From: Arcobacter sp.
GTDB lineage: Bacteria > Campylobacterota > Campylobacteria > Campylobacterales > Arcobacteraceae
Direction of reading: 5' to 3'
NCBI GenBank assembly: GCA_002869535.1
Contig: PKUK01000001.1
Span: 310,001 to 374,000, forward strand
Length of the DNA: 64,000 bases
How positions within the stretch are numbered: the stretch's first letter is position 1; each line of letters starts with the position of its first letter. The notes under the pieces are model-generated. The model was not told where the DNA came from. It did no database searches and was given only the letters and a program-made list of their open reading frames with translations. A program made the position numbers and the translations under genes. Positions 18,605 through 27,616 of this stretch are shown here, in pieces.

Positions 18605-19084
18605 TTGGTTAAGATAAAAAAACACCATAATCAAGACTATCCTTATCTATTATCTCAAAAAATAATTTCATCAATAGAACTTTCAGATTCATTTGAACAA
18701 AAGAATAGGGAAAAACTCTTTATTGAGGACATTTGTAAAAGAGTTGAAAAATCTAAATCTGTTTTATACGTACTGTGTATTGATGATAAAGAAATAGGAC
18801 TAGTTTCTTTGTCTGTAACAGCTATTGAAGAGTTTCCCTCACTTCAAATTGACTTTTTACTTGTCGATAAAAATTATCGTGGTAGAGTTATTGAAGAATT
18901 AGACGATGTTAAAGCATCAGAATATTTAATTGAATTATCAATTTCAATTGCTAAAGAGATTCAAGAAAAGGTAGGATTAAAGTATATTGTACTTTTACCT
19001 GATAATGATGATTTAAGAGAAATTTATCAAGAATTAAACTTTAGTAAACTTAATAAAAATGGTTGGATGTTCATCTCAATTTAG
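18605..19084 (+). CDS. GNAT-family N-acetyltransferase
   Basis: It is a 159-residue acetyl-CoA-dependent acetyltransferase-like protein. The core strand-turn LYVLCIDDKEIGLVSLSV, the central strand LQIDFLLVDKNYRGRVIEEL (the RG of the acetyl-CoA loop is present but the Q/R-x-x-G-x-G/A motif is weak) and the C-terminal DDLREIYQELNF fit the fold. Start is TTG at 18605, with no strong ribosome site, consistent with translation coupled to the small gene 7 bases upstream. The target is unknown. It could be a toxin acting on charged tRNA or an ordinary metabolic acetyltransferase. Confidence 0.65.
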   Translation: MVKIKKHHNQDYPYLLSQKIISSIELSDSFEQKNREKLFIEDICKRVEKSKSVLYVLCIDDKEIGLVSLSVTAIEEFPSLQIDFLLVDKNYRGRVIEELDDVKASEYLIELSISIAKEIQEKVGLKYIVLLPDNDDLREIYQELNFSKLNKNGWMFISI

Positions 19085-19147
19085 TCATGTTTTTGGAGAA
19101 TCTAACATTTTAAAAAATCTATAAATACCAAAATAAGGGATATTATC

Positions 19148-19516
19148 TTGAGAATCAGAGTATATTATGAAGATACAGATTGTGGTGGAGTTGTTTATCA
19201 CTCCAATTATTTAAACTTTTGTGAAAGAGCTAGAAGCGAGTTGTTTTTTCAAAAGGGATTATCTCCACATAAAACTGATGAGTTTTTTGTAGTAAAATCA
19301 CTTGAAGCAGACTATATAAGTCCAGCTGTTTTTGGAGATGAACTTTTTATAGAAACTACACTTATTGAAAAAAAATCAGCATCATTAGTTTTAAAACAAG
19401 ATATATTAAAAGGTGAAAAAGTACTTTTTTCTATGAAAGTAAAAGTGGCTTTTTTAAAAAATGGTAAGCCATCAAAAATACCAAATGATATGTTTGAGGT
19501 CTTTAAAAATGATTAA
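19148..19516 (+). CDS. ybgC: Acyl-CoA thioesterase, YbgC/hotdog family
   Basis: It is a hotdog-fold thioesterase of the YbgC type, acting on acyl-CoA or acyl-ACP and often linked to the Tol-Pal system and phospholipid metabolism. The catalytic signature YYEDTDCGGVVYHSNYLNFCE contains the essential Asp and the His; it is quoted as YYEDTDCGGVVYHSNYL. Length is 122 residues, near the usual 130. Start is TTG at 19148, with AAGGGA upstream. Its end overlaps the start of the PLD-type gene by 8 bases. No tol-pal genes are nearby. Confidence 0.88.
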   Translation: MRIRVYYEDTDCGGVVYHSNYLNFCERARSELFFQKGLSPHKTDEFFVVKSLEADYISPAVFGDELFIETTLIEKKSASLVLKQDILKGEKVLFSMKVKVAFLKNGKPSKIPNDMFEVFKND

Positions 19517-19988
19517 GATTTTATTAGTCTTTTTACTCTTTTTTAGCTCTGTATATCCTAGTAGTGAAATTTATTTTTTACCAAAAGAGGCAAAGAAATC
19601 AAGGGATAAAATCATATCTTTAATAGATAATGCAAACAGTTCTATAGACCTTGCCATGTATAATTTATCATATAAAAAGCTTATAAAAAGCTTAACTAAA
19701 GCATCAAAAAGAGGTGTAATTATAAACTTATATCTAGATAAAGCTAAAGTTAAGAAAAGTGATAAAATCAATAAACTTTTTAAGAAAAGTGGTATTGAAT
19801 ACAAGATTTTAGACAAAAAAAACCATTTAAAGCTTGCATTGTTTGATAAGAAGCTTGCAGTTTTTGGAACAGCGAACTGGACAAAAGAGTATTTTAGTGA
19901 TAACTATGAACTTATTTTTATGACCTCAGAAAAAAATGAAATTGAAAAAATAAAAGATATATTTTTGAGCTTGGAAAAAAATTATTAA
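19509..19988 (+). CDS. Secreted phospholipase-D-type nuclease with one HKD motif
   Basis: It has an N-terminal signal peptide (MIKILLVFLLFFSSVYPSS) and a single PLD domain with HLKLALFDKKLAVFGTANWT, where the H-x-K-x4-D catalytic motif and the following N of the GTANW strand are visible. Single-HKD proteins of this size resemble the Nuc/endonuclease branch, which works as a dimer. The ATG at 19509 gives a clean signal peptide; a longer frame from 19461 would overlap ybgC further. The product has 159 residues and is probably periplasmic. The substrate may be DNA, but this is family inference. Confidence 0.8.
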   Translation: MIKILLVFLLFFSSVYPSSEIYFLPKEAKKSRDKIISLIDNANSSIDLAMYNLSYKKLIKSLTKASKRGVIINLYLDKAKVKKSDKINKLFKKSGIEYKILDKKNHLKLALFDKKLAVFGTANWTKEYFSDNYELIFMTSEKNEIEKIKDIFLSLEKNY

Positions 19989-20058
19989 TTACTATAAAAT
20001 TTTTACTACTATGCAAGTTTCAAAAAGATAAAATATCTAAAATTTAAAAGGATATTTA

Positions 20059-21306
20059 GTGTTAGAACTTTTTGTTATTGCATATTGTTTTTATTTTGTA
20101 GTAAATATTTATACCTCTTTTATGCAAGTTGGTTTTGTCCAAAATGCAAAAAAATTATCTCCTGTAATTCTTTCAAATGATAAATATGAAATAGCAGCCC
20201 AGTATGCTATTGAAAAAGAGAGAATCTCAATTGTTTCAACTTTATACGATTTTGTTATCTTCTTTTTATGGATTAAATTTGGATTAGGATTTTTGGATTC
20301 AATTATAGTGGTTGAAGAATCATGGCTAAAAGCTATACTTTTCATAGATGCATTTATAATCATAAATTGGATTTTAGGTTTACCTTTTGATCTGTACTCA
20401 ACTTTCAAGTTAAATAAAAAGTATGGTTTTTCTAATATGACAGCAAAACTATATATTATGGATACTATTAAAACAGCAATTATATTTTTAGTTGCTGGTT
20501 CTTTAGTTATTGCAGGTATTTCATTTATAATTGAAGCTTTTCCTATGTGGTGGATTTGGGGCTTTGTTTTTATCTTTGCTGTGATTATTTTGATAAATAT
20601 GCTTTATCCAGTTATTAGAGATAAAATGTTTGATAAGTTTGAACCTTTAAAGGATAAAGAACTAGAAGGAAAAATCAACAATCTTCTAAATGAAGTAGGA
20701 TTTAAAAGTTCTGGTGTATTTTCTGTGGATGCCAGTAAAAGAGATAATAGACTTAATGCTTACTTTGGCGGACTTGGAAGTACTAAAAGAGTAGTTTTAT
20801 TTGATACTTTAGTGGAAAAACTATCTCACAACGAACTTTTAGCAGTTTTAGGACATGAACTAGGTCATTTTAAAAATGGTGATATTCTAAAAAATATAGG
20901 AATCATGGGACTTGTTATGTTTGTATTTTTTGCTATCTTTGGAAACTTAGGTGATGAAATCTTTTTAGGACTAAATATTTCAAATGAACCATATGGAATT
21001 ATTGTTGTATTTTTGATGTTTTCACCAATACTTTCATTTTTCCTTATGCCTTTGATATCTTTAATTTCAAGACATAATGAGTATGCAGCTGATGAGTTTG
21101 GCTCAAACCTTCAATCAAAAGAGGATTTGGTAAGTGCTTTATTAAAACTTGCAAATGAAAATAAATCATTTCCCTTATCTCATCCTTTGTATGTCTTTTT
21201 TTACTATTCTCACCCGCCACTAGTGGAGAGATTTAAAGAACTTGGTTTCGATGTACATGCTAAAAAGGAAGATGCTATGAGAGATGAGTTTAACTTAGAT
21301 GTATGA
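20059..21306 (+). CDS. M48 family membrane zinc metalloprotease (Ste24-like)
   Basis: This membrane protease carries the zinc motif HELGH (His266, Glu267, His270) and the third ligand in NEYAADEFGS. Several hydrophobic helices precede and follow the catalytic domain, and the arrangement matches the CAAX protease 1/Ste24 branch rather than short HtpX. In bacteria these enzymes are linked to membrane protein quality control. Length is 415 residues. The start is GTG at 20059 with AAAAGGAT upstream. It overlaps rmuC by 8 bases. Confidence 0.9.
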   Translation: MLELFVIAYCFYFVVNIYTSFMQVGFVQNAKKLSPVILSNDKYEIAAQYAIEKERISIVSTLYDFVIFFLWIKFGLGFLDSIIVVEESWLKAILFIDAFIIINWILGLPFDLYSTFKLNKKYGFSNMTAKLYIMDTIKTAIIFLVAGSLVIAGISFIIEAFPMWWIWGFVFIFAVIILINMLYPVIRDKMFDKFEPLKDKELEGKINNLLNEVGFKSSGVFSVDASKRDNRLNAYFGGLGSTKRVVLFDTLVEKLSHNELLAVLGHELGHFKNGDILKNIGIMGLVMFVFFAIFGNLGDEIFLGLNISNEPYGIIVVFLMFSPILSFFLMPLISLISRHNEYAADEFGSNLQSKEDLVSALLKLANENKSFPLSHPLYVFFYYSHPPLVERFKELGFDVHAKKEDAMRDEFNLDV

Positions 21307-22549
21307 CCAAATAATAATCTTTGCTATTATAGTTTTAATTTCTATACTAATCACATATTTTTTAGTCAGATTAGTATATGAAAAGAAACTATCAACTCTA
21401 AATTCTGAAAAAGAATCTATTCAAAAAGAGATAATACAAAGATTAGAGTTTGAAAAAATTAGACATGAAGAGTCTAAAAAGTCAATGAATAGTGAGTTTA
21501 AACTAAGAATAGAGTCTTATGATGAAAAACTTCAGCTTTTAGAAGATTCTAAAAAGCAGATGAAGTTAGAATTTGAATCATTGGCAAATAGGTTATTTGA
21601 AGAGAACTCTAAAAAGTCATCCCTAAACCTAAATCAAGTTTTAACTCCTTTTAAAGAGCAATTAAATAGTTTTGGTAAAAGAGTTAATGATATCTACAAT
21701 GATGAGACTAAACAAAGAGTAACTCTTCTTACAGAGATAAAGAACTTAAAAGATTTAAACAATCAAATCTCACAAGATGCAATAAATCTAACAAAAGCTT
21801 TAAAAGGTGAAAATAAGACCCAAGGTGATTGGGGTGAGATGATTTTATCTAGAATTTTAGAGCAAACAGGTTTACGTGAAGGAATAGAGTATTCAACCCA
21901 AGGAAGCTTTACAAATGAGGATGGTAAAAGGTTACGACCAGATGTTATTGTACACCTTCCTCAAGAAAAAGATGTCATAATTGACTCTAAGGTATCACTT
22001 CTTGCATATACAAATTATATAGAGAGTGAAAATGAGATAGATAAAGAAAGATATGCCAAAGAGTTAGCAAAATCTATTTATGCTCATATAAAAGGACTTA
22101 GTTCTAAAAATTATGATGAAATAAGTGGTTTGAAGACATTAGATTTTGTATTACTTTTTATACCTATTGAGGGAGCTTTTATGCTTGCAGCCTCAAAAGA
22201 TAGCAATCTTTTTAAAGTAGCTTTTGAAAGTAATATTATGCTTGTATCTCCATCAACTCTGTTTGTAACACTAAGAACCATAGAAAATATATGGAGATAT
22301 GAACATCAAAATGAAAACTCTTTAATAATCTCAAAGAAAGCTGCAGATTTATATGATAAGTTTGCATCATTTTTAGAAGATATTGAAAAAATAGGTACGC
22401 ATATAGATAGAACTAAAAAGTCATATGATGATGCTATCAACAAACTAAGTGTTGGAAGAGGAAATCTTCTACGACGTGCTCAAGAATTTGAAGAGTTGGG
22501 TGTAAAAGCCAAAAAGACAATTGACCAAAGTAAATTACTAGGCGAATAA
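21299..22549 (+). CDS. rmuC: DNA recombination protein RmuC
   Basis: RmuC proteins limit recombination at inverted repeats and contain a nuclease-like core. The protein has one N-terminal membrane helix (residues 3-24), a long coiled coil of about 150 residues and the conserved core GDWGEMILSRILEQTGLREG, DGKRLRPDVIVHLPQ and VIIDSKVSL, which carries the PD-(D/E)xK-like residues. The C-terminal coiled coil ends with the LLRRAQEFEELG region. At 416 residues it is typical. It overlaps the protease gene by 8 bases, and the permease gene begins directly after its stop. Confidence 0.92.
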   Translation: MYDQIIIFAIIVLISILITYFLVRLVYEKKLSTLNSEKESIQKEIIQRLEFEKIRHEESKKSMNSEFKLRIESYDEKLQLLEDSKKQMKLEFESLANRLFEENSKKSSLNLNQVLTPFKEQLNSFGKRVNDIYNDETKQRVTLLTEIKNLKDLNNQISQDAINLTKALKGENKTQGDWGEMILSRILEQTGLREGIEYSTQGSFTNEDGKRLRPDVIVHLPQEKDVIIDSKVSLLAYTNYIESENEIDKERYAKELAKSIYAHIKGLSSKNYDEISGLKTLDFVLLFIPIEGAFMLAASKDSNLFKVAFESNIMLVSPSTLFVTLRTIENIWRYEHQNENSLIISKKAADLYDKFASFLEDIEKIGTHIDRTKKSYDDAINKLSVGRGNLLRRAQEFEELGVKAKKTIDQSKLLGE

Positions 22550-23683
22550 ATGGAACTGATATTAGAATTTGTACTTAACTTTTTAAAACTTTTAGATGCT
22601 ATGAGTATCTATGTAATGCTTGGCCTTTTCATAGCAGGTATTTTAAAACAATTGATTCCTGATGATTTCATATCTTCTCACTTAGGTACAAATTCTACGA
22701 CATCAGTAATAAAGGCAACTATTTTTGGAATACCTTTACCTGTTTGTTCCTGCTCTGTTATTCCTTTAGCTCAAGGGTTAAAAAAAGAGGGTGCTAGTAA
22801 GGGCTCTGTTCAGAGTTTCCTAATCTCTACTCCTATTACGGGTGTAGATTCTATCTTGGCTACTTTTTCTTTTTTTGGACTTATTTTTACTGTTTTTAGA
22901 GTTATTAGTTCAGTAATTATTGCTATAGTTGTAGGTTTAATACAAAACTTTATAGAAAAAGATGAAAAAAAAGTTGAAGCAAAACCTTCATTTCAAGCTT
23001 TTGCTCCAAAGACTAACTTTTCAGCAAATACAAACTTTAGTCCACAAGTTAATCAAACAAGTGAAAATAAAGAGTCATGTTGTAGTTCTAGTTCTTGTTG
23101 TGATAGTATAGTAAAAGAGAAAAAGTCTTTTTCTTTAAAAAGTGCATTAAGTTATGGATATGGTACACTTTTTGCTGATATGGCAAAGTCTTTATTGATA
23201 GGGCTTATATTAGGAGCTGTATTTACAACTTTTATGCCTCAAGAGTATGCAAAACTTCTTTTTGATAATCAAATACTAACGTATTTTGTGATTTTGATTG
23301 TAGCTATTCCTTTATATACTTGTGCAACTGCATCCCTGCCAATAGCAGCAGCTTTAATGCTTCAAGGAATGAGTGCAGGGGCTGCATTTATCTTTTTAAC
23401 AGCAGGACCTGCAACAAGTGCTGTAACTATGAGTGTTGTATATAAGATGCTAGGTAGAACTTCACTTATAATATATGTGTCAGTTATTTCTATCATGGCA
23501 CTTATCTTTGGTTTTATTTTTGATTTATCTTTTCAAAATCTTGAAATCTTATCTATCTCACATGATATGGATGAGTCAAATATATTTAAATCTCTTGCTT
23601 CATTGGCTATGTTGATACTTATTATTTATCATCTGTATAGAATGAAGTTTCCTAAAAAAGGTGCAACATGTTGTTCGAACTGA
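22550..23683 (+). CDS. Permease of the SO_0444 Cu/Zn efflux type (DUF318-related)
   Basis: It is a 377-residue membrane protein with two blocks of helices. The first half has GIPLPVCSCSVIPLAQGLKK and FLISTPITGVDSILA. The second has IPLYTCATASLPIAAALMLQG and FLTAGPATSAVTM. The pseudo-repeated Cys/Pro blocks are typical of this permease family. The cytoplasmic linker between the halves is Cys-rich (SCCSSSSCCDS), and the C-terminus ends TCCSN, both suggesting soft-metal binding. It starts immediately after the rmuC stop. Metal export, perhaps of Cu, Zn or arsenic compounds, is inferred from the family. Confidence 0.82.
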   Translation: MELILEFVLNFLKLLDAMSIYVMLGLFIAGILKQLIPDDFISSHLGTNSTTSVIKATIFGIPLPVCSCSVIPLAQGLKKEGASKGSVQSFLISTPITGVDSILATFSFFGLIFTVFRVISSVIIAIVVGLIQNFIEKDEKKVEAKPSFQAFAPKTNFSANTNFSPQVNQTSENKESCCSSSSCCDSIVKEKKSFSLKSALSYGYGTLFADMAKSLLIGLILGAVFTTFMPQEYAKLLFDNQILTYFVILIVAIPLYTCATASLPIAAALMLQGMSAGAAFIFLTAGPATSAVTMSVVYKMLGRTSLIIYVSVISIMALIFGFIFDLSFQNLEILSISHDMDESNIFKSLASLAMLILIIYHLYRMKFPKKGATCCSN

Positions 23684-23689
23684 GAAGAT

Positions 23690-24229
23690 ATGATTTTAGA
23701 TAAAAATTTAGATATAAATACACGATTTTCACAAAATATTAGAATATACACCCAAAAAGTAAATAATAAAAGTGATAAAGATACCATAATAATATCGGTA
23801 TCTATTATAGAAGAGATTTTAGATGAACTTTTAAAACATAGATTAGCACAAGTATCTCAAGTAGCAGAACTACCAGTTATGTCTTATCAGTCAAAAGTTG
23901 ATTTATGCTTTAAAATGGAACTTATTAAAAGTGGACTAAGAAGAACACTTCATATCTTTGGTAATCTAGTAGAAAATTTTACTAGCCCAGATAATAATAA
24001 CGGTTACGGAAATCTAATAGTTCAGGCAAATATTTTGGAACTATGTAAAATAAATGAAAATGATATATTTAATTTAATACTAAATCTAGTAAATTCAGCC
24101 CCTACTATTGAAGAAAACTATGAAAAAGTAGATGATTTGATAGAAGATATTGGTTGGAGTGGTACGATGAAGTTTATAACTTCAATAATTAGTGCTTCTT
24201 TAGTAGAAGCACTAGTTGAGTTAAAATAG
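23690..24229 (+). CDS. MtlR-like protein
   Basis: A 179-residue, mostly helical soluble protein. The segment IEEILDELLKHRLA and then SYQSKVDLCFKMELI resembles the mannitol operon repressor family (MtlR/DUF4145-like), which has the core pattern of a helix followed by AKIxLAYxLGLI. No mannitol genes are nearby, and members of this family outside enterics are not known to regulate mannitol use. It lies 6 bases after the permease and is probably in the same transcript. The family link is a weak motif match. Confidence 0.5.
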   Translation: MILDKNLDINTRFSQNIRIYTQKVNNKSDKDTIIISVSIIEEILDELLKHRLAQVSQVAELPVMSYQSKVDLCFKMELIKSGLRRTLHIFGNLVENFTSPDNNNGYGNLIVQANILELCKINENDIFNLILNLVNSAPTIEENYEKVDDLIEDIGWSGTMKFITSIISASLVEALVELK

Positions 24230-24231
24230 AT

Positions 24232-24753
24232 TTACTTATTTGTCATCCCAAAATATTTTTGATAAATAAAAACTTTATTACTATTTTCTAAAAATCCCCA
24301 CTGTTTGTAGTTTTTTTCATCAGTTGTTTTAAATGTAACTAAATTATTTTTATTAAATATTTGGTTTATGTTTTTTCCACAAATATTTTGATTATCTACT
24401 AAAACAGCATTGCTTTGTTCTTTTATAGTATTTAAAAGCTTCTTATCTTCTCTTGAGACTTCAAAGATTGCACAAGAGTAATATTCCCCTTTTATATTTA
24501 AAAATGAGGTATAACTACTTGTGATTTGTACATTTTTATTAAACTCTATACCTGAATAGTTTTTTAGATTATTGATATAATAACTATCCCTTGGAAAAAA
24601 GATTTCATAAAATATCACAACATATGATATCCATATAAGTGAAAGTGCATATTTCATATAAGGTTTATAGTTCCAATACTTAATTGTTGACATTATAGGA
24701 AGTACTATTAAAAATAGTATTCCCATAAGTACTATAATAATACTTTCAAACAT
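24232..24753 (-). CDS. Hypothetical membrane-anchored protein (173 aa)
   Basis: I do not recognise it. Two hydrophobic helices (residues 4-24 and about 33-52) are followed by a probable periplasmic domain with two cysteines (YYSCAIFEV, NQNICGKNINQ). It overlaps the moeA stop by one base on the same strand, so translation is probably coupled. It could be an accessory membrane protein, but nothing in the sequence ties it to molybdenum. Confidence 0.65.
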   Translation of the reverse strand: MFESIIIVLMGILFLIVLPIMSTIKYWNYKPYMKYALSLIWISYVVIFYEIFFPRDSYYINNLKNYSGIEFNKNVQITSSYTSFLNIKGEYYSCAIFEVSREDKKLLNTIKEQSNAVLVDNQNICGKNINQIFNKNNLVTFKTTDEKNYKQWGFLENSNKVFIYQKYFGMTNK

Positions 24754-25982
24754 TATAAATCATTTAGTAATAGTATATCAACTAGTTCACCAGCTTTTAT
24801 ATCAGCACTATCTTTCTTTTGTATAAGTAGAGCAGGGCTACCAAGCATATTTGTTAATATGGCACTGGTTCCTTTTCTTTTTCCTTCAAAGTCTATTTTA
24901 TATTCTGCATTTTCATACCTTACATTACAAGCTGTGAATACAGTTTTTGGCATTTTCATTGGAAAATCTTCATTTATTCTAGCTTTTACAATAGGAAGCT
25001 TTTTATTTGAGCCTTCTAGTTTATAAATCATTGGTAAAAGATATAATATGGCACATACTGTTGAGCTATAAGCAAAGCCTGGCAAGGAAATAATAAGTTT
25101 ATTTTCCTTTTTAGCAACTAATATAGGATTACCAGGTTTTATACTAACTCCATGAAATAAAACTTCAGCACCAAGCTCTTTTTTAACTACATCCTGTACA
25201 AAATCATAATCACCTTTAGAAACACCACCAGTTGTAACAACAATATCTGAGTTTTCTAAGGCTATTTTCATCATTTGTGTAATTGAATCCATATCATCTT
25301 TGATAACACCCATTTGAATTGTCTTTGCTCCAGCTTTTTTTGCTAAAGCTTCAACAGTGAGATGATTTGAACTTCTAATTTGTGCTTTATTAGTTTGTGT
25401 CTCTCCAATATCCAGAATTTCACTTCCTGTACTTGCAATACTTACAACTACTTTTGAATAAACAGTTGCTTGGGCAATATTAAGTGATGCCATAACACCT
25501 ATTTCTGCAAATCCTATTGTTGTACCTTTTTTTATTAGAACTTCATTTTCTTTATAGTTTTCTCCCACATCCCTTACTGCAAAGCCCTGTGGTACTTCTT
25601 GTGTAATCTTTATTGAATCACCAATAACTTCTACATTCTCTATAGGAATAAGTGTATCTGAACCTTCAGGCATCAAAGATCCTGTAAATGTTTTTATACA
25701 AACACCCTTTTCAACTTTTGATTCAACAACACTTCCTGCAGGATTTTTATCTATGATTTTTAAAGTACCTAATTTTTGATCTTCAAACTTAATAGCATAT
25801 CCATCCATTCCAGAAGTAACAAAAGCAGGTGAGTTTTCACTTGCAATTACATCATTTGCAAGAGTTCTACCAATTGCATTAGTTAAAAAAATCTTTTCCT
25901 TTATTTTTCCTTTTAAAATAAAATTATTTAATATGTTTAAAGAATCTTCATAATTTATAAAATTTCTCATTTTTTCCTCCAT
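24753..25982 (-). CDS. moeA: Molybdopterin molybdotransferase
   Basis: MoeA inserts molybdate into adenylylated molybdopterin to form molybdenum cofactor. The N-terminal block TSGMDGYAIKFED and FTGSLMPEGSDTLIPIENV are diagnostic. The central MoCF_biosynth domain contains STGSEIL, VVTTGGVSKGDYDFVQD and SIKPGNPILVAKKE. LPGFAYSSTVCAILYL replaces the more common LPGNPVSA. Length is 409 residues. A GGAGGAAAAA ribosome site precedes the start. It is transcribed away from soxC, whose product needs this cofactor, so the shared 293-base gap may coordinate them. Confidence 0.92.
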   Translation of the reverse strand: MEEKMRNFINYEDSLNILNNFILKGKIKEKIFLTNAIGRTLANDVIASENSPAFVTSGMDGYAIKFEDQKLGTLKIIDKNPAGSVVESKVEKGVCIKTFTGSLMPEGSDTLIPIENVEVIGDSIKITQEVPQGFAVRDVGENYKENEVLIKKGTTIGFAEIGVMASLNIAQATVYSKVVVSIASTGSEILDIGETQTNKAQIRSSNHLTVEALAKKAGAKTIQMGVIKDDMDSITQMMKIALENSDIVVTTGGVSKGDYDFVQDVVKKELGAEVLFHGVSIKPGNPILVAKKENKLIISLPGFAYSSTVCAILYLLPMIYKLEGSNKKLPIVKARINEDFPMKMPKTVFTACNVRYENAEYKIDFEGKRKGTSAILTNMLGSPALLIQKKDSADIKAGELVDILLLNDL

Positions 25983-26112
25983 AAAATTAAAATAAATATT
26001 AACATAATCAATAAAAAAAGTAACTTTATAAGGTCAAAAATTAATGTTTTGTTCCCCTTAAATAGCATTAACATAGCATATTACATTTTTTTATAAAAAT
26101 AGCAAAAAATAA

Positions 26113-26126
26113 TTGACTTAGGTCAA
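26113..26126. promoter_or_regulatory. Crp/Fnr-type palindromic operator upstream of soxC
   Basis: TTGACTTAGGTCAA is a perfect inverted repeat of TTGAC around a 4-base spacer, matching the half-site spacing of Fnr/Dnr-type regulators. Its centre is about 47 bases upstream of the start predicted from the first downstream -10 box, or about 62 from the second. Both distances are consistent with activation. It could serve soxC, moeA or both. The regulator itself is not in the window. Confidence 0.55.
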
Positions 26127-26154
26127 AAATATGGCAATAATATCCTAACGATTA

Positions 26155-26175
26155 TATAATTTATAGTTATATAAT
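26155..26175 (+). promoter_or_regulatory. Tandem -10 elements for the sox operon
   Basis: Two TATAAT boxes occur at 26155-26160 and 26170-26175 within a repeated TTATATAAT sequence. The soxC start follows about 100 bases later with a strong GAGGAGGAT ribosome site. The remainder of the 293-base gap (25983-26275) is AT-rich with no gene visible. Confidence 0.45.
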
Positions 26176-26275
26176 GGCTGTTTATAATATCTATAAGTAT
26201 AAGTAATTTTAAAAATAATTTCTAGTTATTTTATAATTTTTATTTATACTTGTTCAATTATCATGAGGAGGATAA

Positions 26276-27616
26276 ATGACAAGTAAGACTAACAGTTTGA
26301 AAGAAAACGAAACTTCTACTCAAGAAGAAAAACTTAGTAGAAGAAGTTTTTTCAAAAAAACTGCTATCTATTCTGCTGGTGCAATAGCCGCAGCAAATGT
26401 TTTGGCACCTGTTAAAGTTAAAGCTGATGATCCAGCAATTATGAATGATGCGCCATGGGGACAAAAATTAGGGGATCCTGTAGATAAAAATTTATATGGA
26501 TTACCTTCACCATATGAACATAATAATATAAGAAGAACACATTCATTGTTTTCATCAGGGGATTATTATGCATCTGTTTCAATGTGTCCAATTCATGAAT
26601 CAGAGGGAATCATAACACCAAATGGTCTGTTTTTTGTAAGAGATCATGGAGGTACAGCTCATGTTGATCCAAAAGAGTGGAGATTAATGATTCATGGTAA
26701 AGTTAAAAAAGAAATTGTTTTAACTTTAGAGGATTTAAAAAGATATCCTAGTGAAACAAGAACTTATTTTATTGAGTGTCCTGCAAATGGTGCTCCTGAA
26801 TGGAGAGGTCCACAATTTAACTCGTTACAATTTATGAAGGGTCTTATGAGTGCTGCTCAATGGACGGGAGTAATGTTAAAAACAATTCTTGATGATATTG
26901 GTTTAGAAAAAGACGCAGTATGGATGCTAGCAGAAGGTAGTGATAATGCATCAAACCCTAGATCAATTCCTGTTGAGAAAGCATTAGATGATATTATGGT
27001 TGTTTGGGGACAAAACGGTGAAGCTTTAAGAGCAGAGCAAGGTTATCCTGTAAGATTAGTTGTGCCAGGATGGGAAGGTAACTTAAATACTAAATGGTTA
27101 AAAAGATTAGAATTCTCAGATACGCCATTGCATTCAAAAGAAGAAACATCTAAATATACTATGGTTCAACCTGGTGGAAAAGCAATTAGATTTTTCTGGG
27201 TAAATGAAGTTAACTCAGTAATTACTAGTCCATGTCCTGAAAAGCCTTGGACTCACTTAAAAAAAGGTGATATGGTAGAAATTGAAGGTCTTGCTTGGTC
27301 TGGACATGGAACTATAACTGGTGTTGATGTTTCACTTGATGGTGGTGATAATTGGGTTGAAGCTAGCCTAAAAGGTTTAGTTCTTCCAAAATCATGGACA
27401 AGATTTTCTTATGTAATTAAATGGGATGGCAAGCCACTTCTATTAGCTAGTAGATCAAGAGATGACTTTGGAAATATTCAACCAACAATTGATGAAGAGA
27501 CAAGTGCTGTTGGTGTTGAATCAATTTATCATAGAAATGCAATTGTAACTTGGGAAATTAATAGTAAAGGAGAGTGTAATAATGTTCAAATTAGAAAACA
27601 CAACAAAAAAGCTTAA
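26276..27616 (+). CDS. soxC: Sulfane dehydrogenase molybdenum subunit SoxC
   Basis: SoxC, with SoxD, oxidises the SoxY-bound sulfane sulfur in the periplasm using molybdenum cofactor. A Tat signal with SRRSFFKK (Arg22-Arg23) precedes the mature domain. The molybdenum ligand is Cys168 in YFIECPANGAPEWRGP, and the C-terminal dimerisation domain has GLAWSGHGTITGVDVSLDGG. Its 446 residues are normal. The last 35 bases overlap the start of soxD, whose ribosome site lies within soxC. It is the first gene of the sox operon and is read divergently from moeA. Confidence 0.95.
   Translation: MTSKTNSLKENETSTQEEKLSRRSFFKKTAIYSAGAIAAANVLAPVKVKADDPAIMNDAPWGQKLGDPVDKNLYGLPSPYEHNNIRRTHSLFSSGDYYASVSMCPIHESEGIITPNGLFFVRDHGGTAHVDPKEWRLMIHGKVKKEIVLTLEDLKRYPSETRTYFIECPANGAPEWRGPQFNSLQFMKGLMSAAQWTGVMLKTILDDIGLEKDAVWMLAEGSDNASNPRSIPVEKALDDIMVVWGQNGEALRAEQGYPVRLVVPGWEGNLNTKWLKRLEFSDTPLHSKEETSKYTMVQPGGKAIRFFWVNEVNSVITSPCPEKPWTHLKKGDMVEIEGLAWSGHGTITGVDVSLDGGDNWVEASLKGLVLPKSWTRFSYVIKWDGKPLLLASRSRDDFGNIQPTIDEETSAVGVESIYHRNAIVTWEINSKGECNNVQIRKHNKKA

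Noticed and set aside
26141-26180. Direct repeat TTATATAAT as a binding site
   Set aside because: It is explained by two adjacent -10 boxes in very AT-rich DNA.
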